Positions 36,740 through 46,161 of a stretch of DNA of 64,000 nt are shown piece after piece. Positions within the stretch are counted from its first letter, which is position 1. Each line of letters opens with the position of its first letter. A program made the translations under genes and the position numbers. The notes beneath the pieces were generated by a model, which was given only the letters and a program-made list of their open reading frames with translations, was not told the origin of the DNA and did no database searches. Origin of the DNA: Pseudomonadota bacterium (lineage in GTDB: Bacteria > Pseudomonadota > Gammaproteobacteria > Xanthomonadales > Rhodanobacteraceae); the NCBI GenBank assembly GCA_021795435.1, contig JAJYPJ010000008.1, forward strand, positions 1 through 64,000. Direction: 5' to 3'.

Positions 36740-37680
36740 GGACGTGCTCGTGGCAGGTTTCCGTGCGCTCCCGCGTTGCTTTGGGCGCCGTGCACAAGGT
36801 CGCTGATACCTGCAAGAGCGCCCAGCACCCCGGTGGCTTCCATCGGCAGGAGCATAGTCTTCATGTTGGGCCCCTCGGCCAGCGCCTTCAACGCCTCGAT
36901 GTATTTCCCGGCGATGAAGAAATTGAGCGCGTTGATATCCCCCTGCGCGATGGCATGCGAGACCAGTTCAGTGGCTCTGGCATCCGCCGCCCCCAAGCGC
37001 TCTCGTGCCTCCGCTTCACGATAGGCTGCTTCCCGCTTGCCTTCCGCGGCCAGGATCGCACTTTGCTTCTCCCCTTCCGCCTTGAGGATGGCAGCCTGCC
37101 GAAATCCTTCGGCTTCAAGAATATTGGCGCGCTTCTCACGCTCGGCCTTCATCTGACGCGCCATCGAGTCGACTAGATCGCGAGGGGGCTGAATGTCCTT
37201 GAGTTCGATGCGCGTGACTTTAAGTCCCCATGGGTGGGTCGCTTCATCAACGACGCGCAGCAACTTGGCATTGATTTCGTCACGCTTGCTGAGGGATTCA
37301 TCGAGGTCCAGAGATCCCAAGACGGTGCGGATATTAGTCATCACCAAATTGATTACCGCCTGCTCGAGGTTGGCAACCTCATAGGCGGCCCGCGCTGCCG
37401 TCAGGACCTGGTAGAAGACCACGCCGTCCACCTTGACCACCGCATTGTCCTTGGTAATCACGTCCTGACTGGGGACATCCAGAACCTGTTCCATCATGTT
37501 GACCTTGCGACCGATCGCGTAGATGAATGGGATCAGGAAGTGAAGCCCGGGGTCCAGCGTGGCCACGTACTTGCCAAAGCGCTCCACGGTCCACTCGTAG
37601 CCTTGGGGCACGATGCGCACGAGCTTGGCGAGAACGATGATGGCAACGATGACCAGGAGTACAGCAAAGACGACGTCCAT
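36736..37680 (-). CDS. SPFH/stomatin-like membrane protein (QmcA type)
   Basis: 314 residues from the ATG at 37680; a GTG two codons upstream (37686) is possible. One N-terminal membrane segment (VVFAVLLVIVAIIVLAKLV) is followed by the SPFH domain with VERFGKYVATLDPGLHFLIP and a long charged coiled coil (REKRANILEAEGFRQAAILK). Such proteins form large rings at the inner membrane. It is coupled to nfeD by overlap. Confidence 0.92.
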   Translation of the reverse strand: MDVVFAVLLVIVAIIVLAKLVRIVPQGYEWTVERFGKYVATLDPGLHFLIPFIYAIGRKVNMMEQVLDVPSQDVITKDNAVVKVDGVVFYQVLTAARAAYEVANLEQAVINLVMTNIRTVLGSLDLDESLSKRDEINAKLLRVVDEATHPWGLKVTRIELKDIQPPRDLVDSMARQMKAEREKRANILEAEGFRQAAILKAEGEKQSAILAAEGKREAAYREAEARERLGAADARATELVSHAIAQGDINALNFFIAGKYIEALKALAEGPNMKTMLLPMEATGVLGALAGISDLVHGAQSNAGAHGNLPRARP

Positions 37681-37864
37681 GAGCACAGCCCCATTCGTGC
37701 ATTGCCCTCAAGTATACGGCGCGTTAATCGAGTGCCCTGGTCGCGATTCAAGCCAAACCGCTTTGCGCCCGGCATCGCGGGACAGTGGGCAACCAATGGG
37801 CAGAACGTCTGGACCTGCATGGTCGGCGGGATCGTTGCCGGGCTTGCATCCGGGGGCGTACGTG

Positions 37865-38428
37865 TCAGTCCTCGGTCCCAATGGCGTCCGTTGGCCCTCC
37901 CGCCCGTAGGCCGTGCCCGGCTTCAAGAGCCCTCAATGCCCTGAATAATGCGCGCTGCGCGTGGAGTGGGCCCTTTCGCGGGTCTTCGCACCGGGCACGG
38001 CGCAGCAGCGTGCGCAGGTGCTGCCGATCGGCATGGGGGTGCCGGTCGAGCAACTCCCCAAGGGCGGTATCGCCCTCGACCAACAGGCGCTGGCGTAATG
38101 CCTCGAGGCGCTGTTCCGCTGCTACCTGGGCCCGATGGGTGACAGCATCCGACCCAAGCGCGGCGCGTGCGGAAGCAAAAGCCGAATCGTCATGACGACG
38201 CATCAGCTTGGCGAGATACTGCAACTGCCGTTTACGGGCTACGGGAGCGGTTATGCGTCTGACGTTGGCCAATTCCGCGCGCACGTCGTCGGGCAACTCC
38301 ATGCGCGCTAACCGCGCCGCCGGTAAGGAGGCGAGTTCCTCGCCGAGTTCAAACAGCGCGATTGCATCTCGTCGCCGCTGGCTGCGGCTGGGTGGCGCAG
38401 CGGCTTCGCGTTCGGGATCGTCTTGCAT
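37865..38428 (-). CDS. darP: Ribosome-associated protein DarP/YjgA (DUF615)
   Basis: 187 residues from the ATG at 38428, matching the 183 of E. coli YjgA. The sequence starts with a basic Pro/Ser/Arg-rich stretch (PPSRSQRRRDAIALFELGEE), then two helical bundles with the conserved RKRQLQYLAKLMRR. YjgA acts late in 50S subunit assembly. It is divergent from pmbA with 64 bp between starts, a pairing kept across gammaproteobacteria. Confidence 0.92.
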   Translation of the reverse strand: MQDDPEREAAAPPSRSQRRRDAIALFELGEELASLPAARLARMELPDDVRAELANVRRITAPVARKRQLQYLAKLMRRHDDSAFASARAALGSDAVTHRAQVAAEQRLEALRQRLLVEGDTALGELLDRHPHADRQHLRTLLRRARCEDPRKGPLHAQRALFRALRALEAGHGLRAGGPTDAIGTED

Positions 38429-38492
38429 GTCGTGGCACACTGCGCGTCTGATTAGGCGCGCAGCGTAACGCGCCGGCTGCGCGAGACCAAAC

Positions 38493-39857
38493 ATGACGCA
38501 ATCCATGAACGCCGCAATCGCGGCCGAAACCGATCCTGCCGTGGAGCTGGATCGCCTTGCCTCAATTGCCAGCGATGTCATCGCACGGGCTCGCGCATCA
38601 GGCGCCAGCGCCGCAGAGGTGCACGCCAGCGTCGAAACGGGCCTCAATGTCAATGTCAGGATGAACGAGGTAGAAACGATCGAGCACACGCGAGATCGAG
38701 GTTTCAGCTTGACGGTCTACTTCGGTGCCCGGAAGGGAAGTGCGAGCACGGCAGACCTCAGGCCAACATCGATCGCCGCCACGCTCGAGCATGCCTGTGC
38801 CATCGCCCGTCACACGGAGCCTGACCCTGCGGCCGGATTGGCAGATCCCGAGCGGATGGCTACGGATCAGCCAGATCTTGATCTTTGGCACCCCTGGTCG
38901 CTGGATGTCGGGGATGCAGTGGAGCTTGCGCGCGCGTGCGAGGCGGCGGGGCTGGCTGTCGCGGGGATCGCCAACAGCGAAGGTGCCAGCGTAGGCAGCA
39001 GCAGCGAACTGTCGGTTTACGCCAATTCGCACGGGTTTGTTGGTGCTGAACGCGGCACGCAGCACGGACTCTCCTGCAGTCTCATCGCGGGGCGCGGCGA
39101 TGCCATGCAGCGCGATTATTGGTGGGATAGCGCTAGGTCGGTTTCGAACCTCATGGATGCCGGGGAATTGGGCCGTCTCGCAGCCAGTCGCGCGGTTGCC
39201 CGACTGGATGCCCGGGCAATTGGCACGGGCGCGCGTCGGGTACTGTTTGCGCCGGATATGGCGCGTTCCCTTTTGGGCCATTTGGTTGCAGCGGTGAGCG
39301 GTGGCGCGCTCTATCGCCAAGCCAGTTTTTTGCTCGGTCAGCAAGGTGCCCAAATTTTTCCCGAGCACGTCCATATCATCGAGAGGCCCCGGCTGCTTCG
39401 AGGGCCCGCGTCCTCGGCATTCGACTCGGAGGGCGTTGCAACTCGAGAACAGCCTCTCGTCGAACGTGGGGTGCTGGCTCGATATGTGCTCGGAAGTTAC
39501 TCGGCTAGAAAGCTCGGACTTTCCAGCACGGGCAATGCGGGAGGGGTACGAAACCTGGTGTTGGTGCCGGGAGTACTTGACTTCAAAGGGATGCTCGAGG
39601 CACTCGACACGGGACTGCTCGTGACCGAATTGATGGGGCAAGGGGTGAATACGGTCACGGGCGATTATTCCCGAGGAGCCGCCGGATTCTGGGTCGAACA
39701 AGGGCGCATTGCGCACGCCGTCGATGAGGTGACTATTGCGGCTAACTTACGGGACATGTTTTCAGGCATCGAACTCGTCGGAAGCGATCTCGACCAGCGT
39801 AGCGGACTGATGAGCCCATCGCTGCTCATCCGGGGGATGACGGTTGCGGGGCACTGA
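38493..39857 (+). CDS. pmbA: Metalloprotease PmbA (TldE)
   Basis: 454 residues, normal length. The N-terminal half has NVNVRMNEVETIEHTRDRG and the C-terminal half has STGNAGGVRNL, MGQGVNTVTGDYSRGA and the GFWVEQGRIAHAVDEVTIA stretch, all conserved in PmbA/TldE. TldE forms a heterodimeric protease with TldD, which trims unfolded or leader peptides (microcin B17, CcdA). TldE itself lacks the HExxxH zinc motif, as expected. tldD is not in the window. Confidence 0.93.
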   Translation: MTQSMNAAIAAETDPAVELDRLASIASDVIARARASGASAAEVHASVETGLNVNVRMNEVETIEHTRDRGFSLTVYFGARKGSASTADLRPTSIAATLEHACAIARHTEPDPAAGLADPERMATDQPDLDLWHPWSLDVGDAVELARACEAAGLAVAGIANSEGASVGSSSELSVYANSHGFVGAERGTQHGLSCSLIAGRGDAMQRDYWWDSARSVSNLMDAGELGRLAASRAVARLDARAIGTGARRVLFAPDMARSLLGHLVAAVSGGALYRQASFLLGQQGAQIFPEHVHIIERPRLLRGPASSAFDSEGVATREQPLVERGVLARYVLGSYSARKLGLSSTGNAGGVRNLVLVPGVLDFKGMLEALDTGLLVTELMGQGVNTVTGDYSRGAAGFWVEQGRIAHAVDEVTIAANLRDMFSGIELVGSDLDQRSGLMSPSLLIRGMTVAGH

Positions 39858-39986
39858 CGCGGGCATCGCCTCGGAACCATCGCATATCGTCGGGCGCTGA
39901 TTTCGGTCCAGCAGTCGCCAATGCTCATCATTGACAGCTGTGCCGGTGTCAGGGACCCTTGCCGGGTCAAATGGGGAGAAACTGCC

Positions 39987-40376
39987 ATGAGCGAAAACGA
40001 CCCGTTTCAAACGCCGCCTTCGGTCGCGCCAACCGCCAATGAGATGGAACAGCGTAATTGGGCCTTGTTCGCACATCTGTCCGCACTGATCGGGCTCGTG
40101 GTTCCATTGGGCTTCGTCTTGGGGCCACTGATTCTGTGGTTGATCAAGAAGGATCAGATGCCCCTAGTCAACGAAGCTGGCAAGGAGGCACTGAACTTCC
40201 AGCTGACCATGCTGATCGGTGTCGTGATCGCATTCGTCCTGATGCTGGTCATCATCGGTGTGTTTTTGCTTGCCGCGATCGCCGTCTTCGACATCGTCAT
40301 GGTGATCATTGCGGCGGTGCAAACGAGCAATGGCGCACGCTACCGCTATCCGTTGACGATACGCTTCATCCATTGA
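39987..40376 (+). CDS. DUF4870 family small membrane protein
   Basis: 129 residues from the ATG at 39987 with GGGGAGAAA upstream. The N-terminal 25 residues are soluble, then three membrane segments (LFAHLSALIGLVVPLGFVLG; MLIGVVIAFVLMLVIIGVF). The conserved DUF4870 motif reads NEAGKEALNFQLTM. Function is unknown; family members are common in proteobacteria. It is a single gene between pmbA and the convergent ispA. Confidence 0.85.
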   Translation: MSENDPFQTPPSVAPTANEMEQRNWALFAHLSALIGLVVPLGFVLGPLILWLIKKDQMPLVNEAGKEALNFQLTMLIGVVIAFVLMLVIIGVFLLAAIAVFDIVMVIIAAVQTSNGARYRYPLTIRFIH

Positions 40377-40504
40377 TCCCCTCGCGGCATTAGGCCGGTG
40401 CGGGGATACGCGGGAGTGCCGCGGCCAGTTGCTTTGCCGGGGCGGTCGCCTTCCCGATGGCCATTCGGCCGATCATGGAATTTCGAGGCGATCGGCAGCG
40501 CTGT

Positions 40505-41410
40505 TCAGGTCGTCCTTGCGGCCGCGTACCGAGCCAGAATGCCGAGGTGATGTGCCCGGGATCCGAATGGCACCAACGCAGCCAAGGCCTCATCGATGAT
40601 CTGCACGAGCCGGTTCCTGGCCCCCTCCATTCCCAGCAGCGACGGGAACGTTGGTTTGCCTTGAACCGCATCTTTGCCTGGCGTCTTGCCAATCGTGGCG
40701 GAAGCACCCTCGACATCGAGGATGTCATCGCGGATCTGGAAGGCCAAGCCGAATGCGCTGGCATAGACATCCAGCGCTGACAAATCCGGCGCGCTCGCAA
40801 ATCCCGCAGTTGCACCCAGACGAACGCACGCACGGATGAGGGCGCCGGTCTTCAACGCATGCAGGCGCTCAAGTTCCTGCAGATCGATCTTTCTTCCGGC
40901 CGCCGCCAAGTCCAGGGCCTGGCCACCCGCCATGCCGTCGGCACCGCAAGCCTCGGCCAGTGTGCGGAGCATGGCGAGGCGGGTTGATGCATCGACGTCC
41001 ATCGCCGGGTCGATCGCCAGGTGGTGGAATGCCAACGCCTGCAGGGCATCGCCGGCAAGGATGGCCGTAGCTTCACCGAATGCAATGTGGCAGGTTGGCT
41101 GTCCTCGGCGCAGTGCATCGTTATCCATGGCGGGAAGGTCGTCGTGGACCAACGAGTATGCGTGGATCAATTCGACCGCGGCCGCGGGCGCATCGAGGCG
41201 GCTCAATGGTGCATCAAACAGTTGGCCACTCGCGTACACGAGCAGCGGCCGCAAGCGCTTGCCGCCACCCAGTGCCGCATAGCGCATCGCCGCGTGAAGA
41301 CGTTCAGGATCCGCGCTTGCGGTCGATGACAGTGCACGCTCGAGCGCCTTCTCGCCGCGAGCCACCAGAGCGACGAACTCGGGACCAAGTTCAGGGGAGG
41401 TCGGCTTCAA
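40505..41410 (-). CDS. ispA: Farnesyl diphosphate synthase (polyprenyl synthetase)
   Basis: 301 residues. The first aspartate-rich motif is [10 protein letters not shown] and the second is [22 protein letters not shown] matches the IPP-binding region. The start is a TTG at 41410, inside the last codons of xseB (20-bp overlap); no in-frame ATG occurs upstream of the conserved core, so a rare start is needed. It builds farnesyl diphosphate from DMAPP and IPP. It is the last gene of tilS-xseB-ispA; the usual next gene dxs is absent here. Confidence 0.92.
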   Translation of the reverse strand: MKPTSPELGPEFVALVARGEKALERALSSTASADPERLHAAMRYAALGGGKRLRPLLVYASGQLFDAPLSRLDAPAAAVELIHAYSLVHDDLPAMDNDALRRGQPTCHIAFGEATAILAGDALQALAFHHLAIDPAMDVDASTRLAMLRTLAEACGADGMAGGQALDLAAAGRKIDLQELERLHALKTGALIRACVRLGATAGFASAPDLSALDVYASAFGLAFQIRDDILDVEGASATIGKTPGKDAVQGKPTFPSLLGMEGARNRLVQIIDEALAALVPFGSRAHHLGILARYAAARTT

Positions 41411-41654
41411 AGGGTTCTGCTGCGTCGGGTGCCTCAGGGTCGAGCAATTTGCGCACCCGCAATTCGGCCTGGTCCAGCGCGCCCTGGCAACTTCGATACA
41501 GGGCTACACCGCGTTCAAATGCAGCCAATGATTCATCCAGCCCCAGTTCGCCCTGTTCCATGCGAGCGACCAGCGCCTCCAATTCGTCCAGAGACTTTTC
41601 GAAAGCAGCGGGCGTGACCGAGGTCGCTTCAGTCGGGGTCGAGGTTTTAGCCAT
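41391..41654 (-). CDS. xseB: Exodeoxyribonuclease VII small subunit
   Basis: 87 residues, the normal length. The helical hairpin core is typical: [20 protein letters not shown], then [19 protein letters not shown]. With XseA it forms the single-strand exonuclease VII. It lies 33 bp after tilS and overlaps ispA, its common neighbour. Confidence 0.94.
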   Translation of the reverse strand: MAKTSTPTEATSVTPAAFEKSLDELEALVARMEQGELGLDESLAAFERGVALYRSCQGALDQAELRVRKLLDPEAPDAAEPFEADLP

Positions 41655-41687
41655 GGACGCAGACGCTAGCGCAGGCGCAGCGTTGAT

Positions 41688-43046
41688 TCAATCGTCAACG
41701 TGATGTTCACGTGCGCCGAGACAGCCATGCATTGTCCTTGAACCGCGCGGGTACCAGGCCGGACGCACGCCCAGCGAGGAAAAAAGGCCGTGGCCCGCCT
41801 GGGTCAGGACGAAGTCGCCGAGTGCCAGAACCGTCCCGTCCATGGCTTCGATGATCGGGCAACCGGCACGCCGCCAAGGTGGAACCTGGGCCTTCTGGAA
41901 AAGGTCGCCGAGGCTCCGGCGATGGACGTGTCCGAACGGACGCAGGCGCTCTCCCGCGATCGTCGCACGTACGTTCAGTTGGATAGGAAGCCGCTGCTCC
42001 GTGCTGCTCAACGCCAGCAGTCCCCCTCCTGGCAAATCGATGGGTGTCCCTGTCCACTCGAGCTTCCAACCGCGCCCGGCGGGCGGTTGCCATCGTTCGG
42101 CGTGCAGCCGGCCACGCCACGCCCTGACGACCGTTTCGCCACTTCGCAACTCCGGAATCTGGCCTCCGCGCGCCTGTTGCAGCGCGCGTTGCAGTGCCTC
42201 GCGCTGGGCATGACCTGGGGCTTCCAAGCCGCGTTGATGCAACCACTGTGCGAGCACCGGAGCCTTAAGCACGACCGGTAGGCCAAGCCAGCCCGCACAA
42301 TCCAGTGTCCAGTCCCGGGTGTCGAGCAGTTCACGCAGTTCGCGTTCGGCGCGTGCCTGCAGATCATCTGCAAGCAATTGCTGCATTCGAGCCACATGGC
42401 CCAGTGTCTGTGCGGCCTCTGGCCAATGACGCCTTAGCAACGGCCAGACGCTTTGGCGCAGGTGGCTGCGCGCGTGCCTCGAATCGTCATTGGCGGGATC
42501 CTCGACGGCCTTGATCATGTGCGTGTGCAGGTGCGCGCGCAATGCTGCGCGGGGACAGTCGAGGAGTGGGCGCCAGAGGCAACCTCCTCTGACTGGCCGT
42601 AGGGATCGCATGCCGCCCAAGCCCTCGGGTCCCGCGCCTCGCAATAGCTTGAGCAAGACGGTTTCGGCCTGGTCTTCGCGGTGATGGGCGAGCACGAGAA
42701 GGCCCCCTGCGGGTAGTCGTGCCGTGAGTGCCGCGTAGCGGGCTGCGCGTGCGGCGGCCTCAAGACCTGTGCGCCCGCCTGATGGGACCTCGACGCGCAG
42801 CAGGTCGAGCGGCACCTGCCAGTGCGCACAGCAATCCAGGCACCGGGCAGACCATTCGGCACTCGCGTCATGGAGTCCATGATCGACATGGAGTGCGCGA
42901 AGCCCGCGCGCGCGGGCTTCGGGGAGTTGGCTCAGTGCGTGAAGCAGGGCGCTCGAGTCGGGACCTCCGCTGAACGCGACTCGCAGCGGTCCGGCTGGCG
43001 CTCGTTCGAGCTCGTCCGCCAATAATGTGGTCAGGGTATCGCCCAT
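41688..43046 (-). CDS. tilS: tRNA(Ile)-lysidine synthase
   Basis: 452 residues from the ATG at 43046 (an ATG three codons upstream at 43055 is equally possible). The PP-loop SGGPDSS is at about 26-32, then the family stretches RALHVDHGLHDAS and HHREDQAETVLLKLLRGAG, followed by the C-terminal substrate-binding domains. TilS converts C34 of tRNA-Ile(CAU) to lysidine, so it reads AUA. It heads the tilS-xseB-ispA run and diverges from folC across about 120 bp. Confidence 0.93.
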   Translation of the reverse strand: MGDTLTTLLADELERAPAGPLRVAFSGGPDSSALLHALSQLPEARARGLRALHVDHGLHDASAEWSARCLDCCAHWQVPLDLLRVEVPSGGRTGLEAAARAARYAALTARLPAGGLLVLAHHREDQAETVLLKLLRGAGPEGLGGMRSLRPVRGGCLWRPLLDCPRAALRAHLHTHMIKAVEDPANDDSRHARSHLRQSVWPLLRRHWPEAAQTLGHVARMQQLLADDLQARAERELRELLDTRDWTLDCAGWLGLPVVLKAPVLAQWLHQRGLEAPGHAQREALQRALQQARGGQIPELRSGETVVRAWRGRLHAERWQPPAGRGWKLEWTGTPIDLPGGGLLALSSTEQRLPIQLNVRATIAGERLRPFGHVHRRSLGDLFQKAQVPPWRRAGCPIIEAMDGTVLALGDFVLTQAGHGLFSSLGVRPAWYPRGSRTMHGCLGAREHHVDD

Positions 43047-43164
43047 GGATTCCATCAGGCCAAAGCACGGCCCCAATTGCAAATGGGCTGCGTCCGGCCA
43101 GCCTTGCGCAACGCTCGGCGTCTCAGCATGCTTGTTGACCACCGTCACTGGATCCCGCGCAGCC

Positions 43165-44454
43165 ATGCCCGAAACACTCGATCAATGGCTGGAGCATCAG
43201 CAGCGCCAACATGTGCGATCGATTGCACTGGGCTTGGACCGCGTGCGCACCGTCTGGGAAGCCCTGGGTGCCCCTCGACCTGCACCACTGGCCATTACGG
43301 TCGGTGGTACCAATGGGAAGGGGTCGGTCGTGGCTTATCTGCAGGCGATGCTGCGCGCCCGCAAGTTCAAAGTGGGTGCGTATACCTCGCCGCACCTGGT
43401 GCGGTACAACGAACGCGTGACCATCGATGCGCAGGAGGCAAGCGATCGCGCGCTCTGTGATGCCTTCGCACGAATCGAACGCGCGCGGGGAATGGTTCCG
43501 CTCACTTACTTCGAGTACGGCACGCTGGCTGCCTTGTTGCTATTCGCCGAGTCCCACGTGGATGTCGCCCTGCTCGAAGTGGGGCTGGGTGGTCGCCTAG
43601 ATGCGGTCAACATCATCGACGCCGATGCGGCAATCGTCACGACGATTGGCATCGACCATGTGGAATATCTGGGTCCGGACCGAGACAGCATCGGGCGGGA
43701 GAAGGCCGGGATCGCGCGCCCCGGGCGTCCGCTGGTCCTCGGCAGCCGTGACATGCCCACGGGTCTGCTGAGAGCCGCGCAGGCGGCTGGCGCGGAAATC
43801 ATTCGGCTTGGAGTGGATTTCGACCTGTTCGCGCGCTCTGGCGGGCTGTTTTGGGATTTCTGTGTGCCCGGGCGCGCGCTGGCGACGGAGCCTCCGACTT
43901 CCGGGCTCGTGGCATTGGAACGGCTGCCGATTGCCGGCCAGCAGCAGTACACCAATGCAGCAGCGGCATTGGCGGCATTATGGGCATTGCGCGGGCGTCT
44001 CGGTTGGGAGTCGCGGGCCTATGCGCTCGGATTGCAGCAGGCGCGGTTAAAGGGCCGGCTGCAATCGCTGGGCGGTCACCCCGAAGTGATCGTCGACGTC
44101 GCGCACAACCCGCAGGCGGCAGTGGAGCTTGCGGCGTGGCTGGATGCGCAGGCGCCGTGCGTTACCCATGCCGTCTTTAGTGCGCTGGCCGACAAGGACA
44201 TTGCCGGAATCGTTTCAGCGCTCGGAACACGCATCGACCACTGGCATGTGTGCGGAATCGCGGATGCCGGGGTGCGCGGAAGTAATGTTGCGCATGTGAC
44301 GGCGGCACTGCAGGGCGCACTGCCGCACGCCACCATCAGCCGGCATTCAGATCCGTGTTCAGCACTTGCCGAGGCGCGTGCCGTGGCGTCAGGCAATGCG
44401 CGCATCGTTGCCTTTGGATCGTTCCACGTCGTGGGCGCGATCCTGCGCGGCTGA
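43165..44454 (+). CDS. folC: Bifunctional folylpolyglutamate/dihydrofolate synthase
   Basis: 429 residues from the ATG at 43165; the frame is open 46 codons further upstream, overlapping the tilS start, but only this ATG gives the family N-terminus. The P-loop GTNGKGS is at 48-54, and TSPHLVRYNERV, EYGTLAALLLFAE and LGGRLDAVNII are the Mur-ligase-family motifs of FolC. It makes dihydrofolate and adds glutamates to folates. It starts the conserved folC-SPOR-cvpA-purF run; accD, often upstream, is absent. Confidence 0.95.
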   Translation: MPETLDQWLEHQQRQHVRSIALGLDRVRTVWEALGAPRPAPLAITVGGTNGKGSVVAYLQAMLRARKFKVGAYTSPHLVRYNERVTIDAQEASDRALCDAFARIERARGMVPLTYFEYGTLAALLLFAESHVDVALLEVGLGGRLDAVNIIDADAAIVTTIGIDHVEYLGPDRDSIGREKAGIARPGRPLVLGSRDMPTGLLRAAQAAGAEIIRLGVDFDLFARSGGLFWDFCVPGRALATEPPTSGLVALERLPIAGQQQYTNAAAALAALWALRGRLGWESRAYALGLQQARLKGRLQSLGGHPEVIVDVAHNPQAAVELAAWLDAQAPCVTHAVFSALADKDIAGIVSALGTRIDHWHVCGIADAGVRGSNVAHVTAALQGALPHATISRHSDPCSALAEARAVASGNARIVAFGSFHVVGAILRG

Positions 44455-44535
44455 CCCGCGCTGAACCGCGAAAGGTGGCGGCGGCGGCCCTGGCGCTATA
44501 ATTGGCTCATCGTCCAATGCCCGCGAAGCCTGCCC

Positions 44536-45570
44536 GTGGATGCACGCCTGAAACAGCGACTCGTCGGCGCAGCCGTGCTGCTGGCCTTGATCGTCATCGT
44601 TGTGCCCATGTTTTTTTCGGCGCATGAGCAGGGCGGGAGCGCCACGACCTCCGTCAGTCTTGGCATACCGGCGCAGCCACAGCTTCCAGTGCAGAGCAAG
44701 ACCTTCGCATTGGGCGCGCCCGCTGCAGCGACGAGCGTCCGGTCGGACTCGGCTTCGACCGGTATCGAGGCAAGCGCGGCGGCCGCGCCTGTCGGCGCCG
44801 GTCTGCCGACGGTCACTATTCCTGGCGCACCTGCGAATGCGGGCTCCGCGTCGTTGCCCAGCCCCGCTCCGGGCGTGAAGGCGCACGCGAGTCGCACTGC
44901 CGGACTTGCAGTTGCTTCGACGGCTCGTGTCGCGCGACCAGCCACAACGACCGCAACCCCCAACAGTCCCCGCTCGCACACGACCGTTCCAGTCCTTGCG
45001 CCGGCAGTTGCAGATCGTGCAGTTCCTCTCCCGGCTGGCACCGCAGCCGAGGTGGCCTATTTGGTGAGTTTGGGCGCGTATACGGACCTCGGTAGTGCGC
45101 GTGCATTGGCTGCGCGGGTCCGGCAGTTGGGCGTGCCAGTCGGTGAGCAATCGCTGCGTCTTGGCGGCAGGCCGGCGATTCGGGTCTACGCCGGGCCCTA
45201 TGCAAACCGCTCGTTGGCTGAAGCTGCGCGGCTTCGCATTCACGTTGCCGAGCCGCATGCGACGGCAGTCGTCCTCGAACAGCGCAGCACCTTGTCCACG
45301 GACCAAGCGGCCCAAGCCTTGCCTGCGGGGCAGCCGGGTGGCTGGGTCGTGCAGCTGGGGGCGTTTGACACTGCCACAGCCGCGACGACTCTCGTACAGC
45401 ATGCGCGGGCCGCTGGCTTTCCCGCTTATTCGGACCGGCTGGTCCTGGCGGGGGGGACGCTCTGGCGGGTGCGCGTTGGACCCGAATCGAGTCGGGATCG
45501 AGCGGTTTCCCTGCGTGCACAGCTCAAGGCCAAGCTGGGGCTGGACGGCATCATCGCCGTGGCACGTTGA
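44536..45570 (+). CDS. SPOR-domain protein with two SPOR repeats (DedD-like)
   Basis: 344 residues with a GTG start at 44536. A short cytoplasmic N-terminus, one membrane segment at about 9-27 (GAAVLLALIVIVVPMFF), and a long Ala/Pro/Ser/Thr linker to about residue 170 precede two tandem SPOR domains (about 172-245 and 265-344): first EVAYLVSLGAYTDLGSARA, second GGWVVQLGAFDTATAATTL. SPOR domains bind denuded septal glycan. The position between folC and cvpA equals that of dedD in E. coli, which has a single SPOR domain; the doubled repeat is a difference. Confidence 0.88.
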   Translation: MDARLKQRLVGAAVLLALIVIVVPMFFSAHEQGGSATTSVSLGIPAQPQLPVQSKTFALGAPAAATSVRSDSASTGIEASAAAAPVGAGLPTVTIPGAPANAGSASLPSPAPGVKAHASRTAGLAVASTARVARPATTTATPNSPRSHTTVPVLAPAVADRAVPLPAGTAAEVAYLVSLGAYTDLGSARALAARVRQLGVPVGEQSLRLGGRPAIRVYAGPYANRSLAEAARLRIHVAEPHATAVVLEQRSTLSTDQAAQALPAGQPGGWVVQLGAFDTATAATTLVQHARAAGFPAYSDRLVLAGGTLWRVRVGPESSRDRAVSLRAQLKAKLGLDGIIAVAR

Positions 45571-45585
45571 GGACCCGGGCACGCC

Positions 45586-46158
45586 ATGGGCGCCGCTGAC
45601 TATGTCATCCTGGCGGTGATCGCCGTATCCGTGCTGATCGGGCTCTGGCGAGGCATGGTTTCGGAGATTTTGGCGCTGGTGGTGTGGCTTGGCGCGTTGT
45701 GGGCCTCGTGGCAGTTCGGCGTAGTCGTCGCAGCCTACTTGCCCGTGGCATTGCGGGATCCGGCGGTTCGGCTCCTTTGCGCTTGGGTCCTGATTTTCGT
45801 GGTCGTACTCATCTTTGGCGCCGTACTTGGCTGGTTGCTGCGCTTGCTCGTACGAGGGACAGGGCTCGGAGGTACGGACCGCATGCTTGGCATGCTGTTC
45901 GGTGCCACGCGCGGGCTTCTGATTGTCACGTTGGCCGTGTTGCTCGCCGGTATGACGCCGCTTCCTCGCGCAGCTTGGTGGCGGCAGTCCCAACTGATTC
46001 CGACGTTTCAGCGTGCCGCGCAGGCACTGCAGTCGCGCTTGCCTCCACGCGTTGCGAAGTTCGTCAGTTATGCCAGTCATCCACTGCCGCCGCATGCCAT
46101 TCAGAGCCTTCCCGGGCCCCTGAAGCAAGTGTTCCACCCCTCCTCAAACGGGCAATGA
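45586..46158 (+). CDS. cvpA: CvpA family membrane protein
   Basis: 190 residues with four membrane segments. The N-terminal VILAVIAVSVLIGLWRGMVS and the internal GTDRMLGMLFGATRGLLIV are the conserved CvpA stretches. CvpA is needed for colicin V production in E. coli and for envelope stress tolerance; its molecular role is not settled. It lies between the SPOR gene and purF, 3 bp before purF. Confidence 0.93.
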   Translation: MGAADYVILAVIAVSVLIGLWRGMVSEILALVVWLGALWASWQFGVVVAAYLPVALRDPAVRLLCAWVLIFVVVLIFGAVLGWLLRLLVRGTGLGGTDRMLGMLFGATRGLLIVTLAVLLAGMTPLPRAAWWRQSQLIPTFQRAAQALQSRLPPRVAKFVSYASHPLPPHAIQSLPGPLKQVFHPSSNGQ

Positions 46159-46161
46159 ATC

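Noticed and set aside
44389-46137. 582-residue minus-strand frame opposite the SPOR and cvpA genes
   Set aside because: It is an antisense shadow produced by high GC content; the plus strand has two recognisable families with proper starts.
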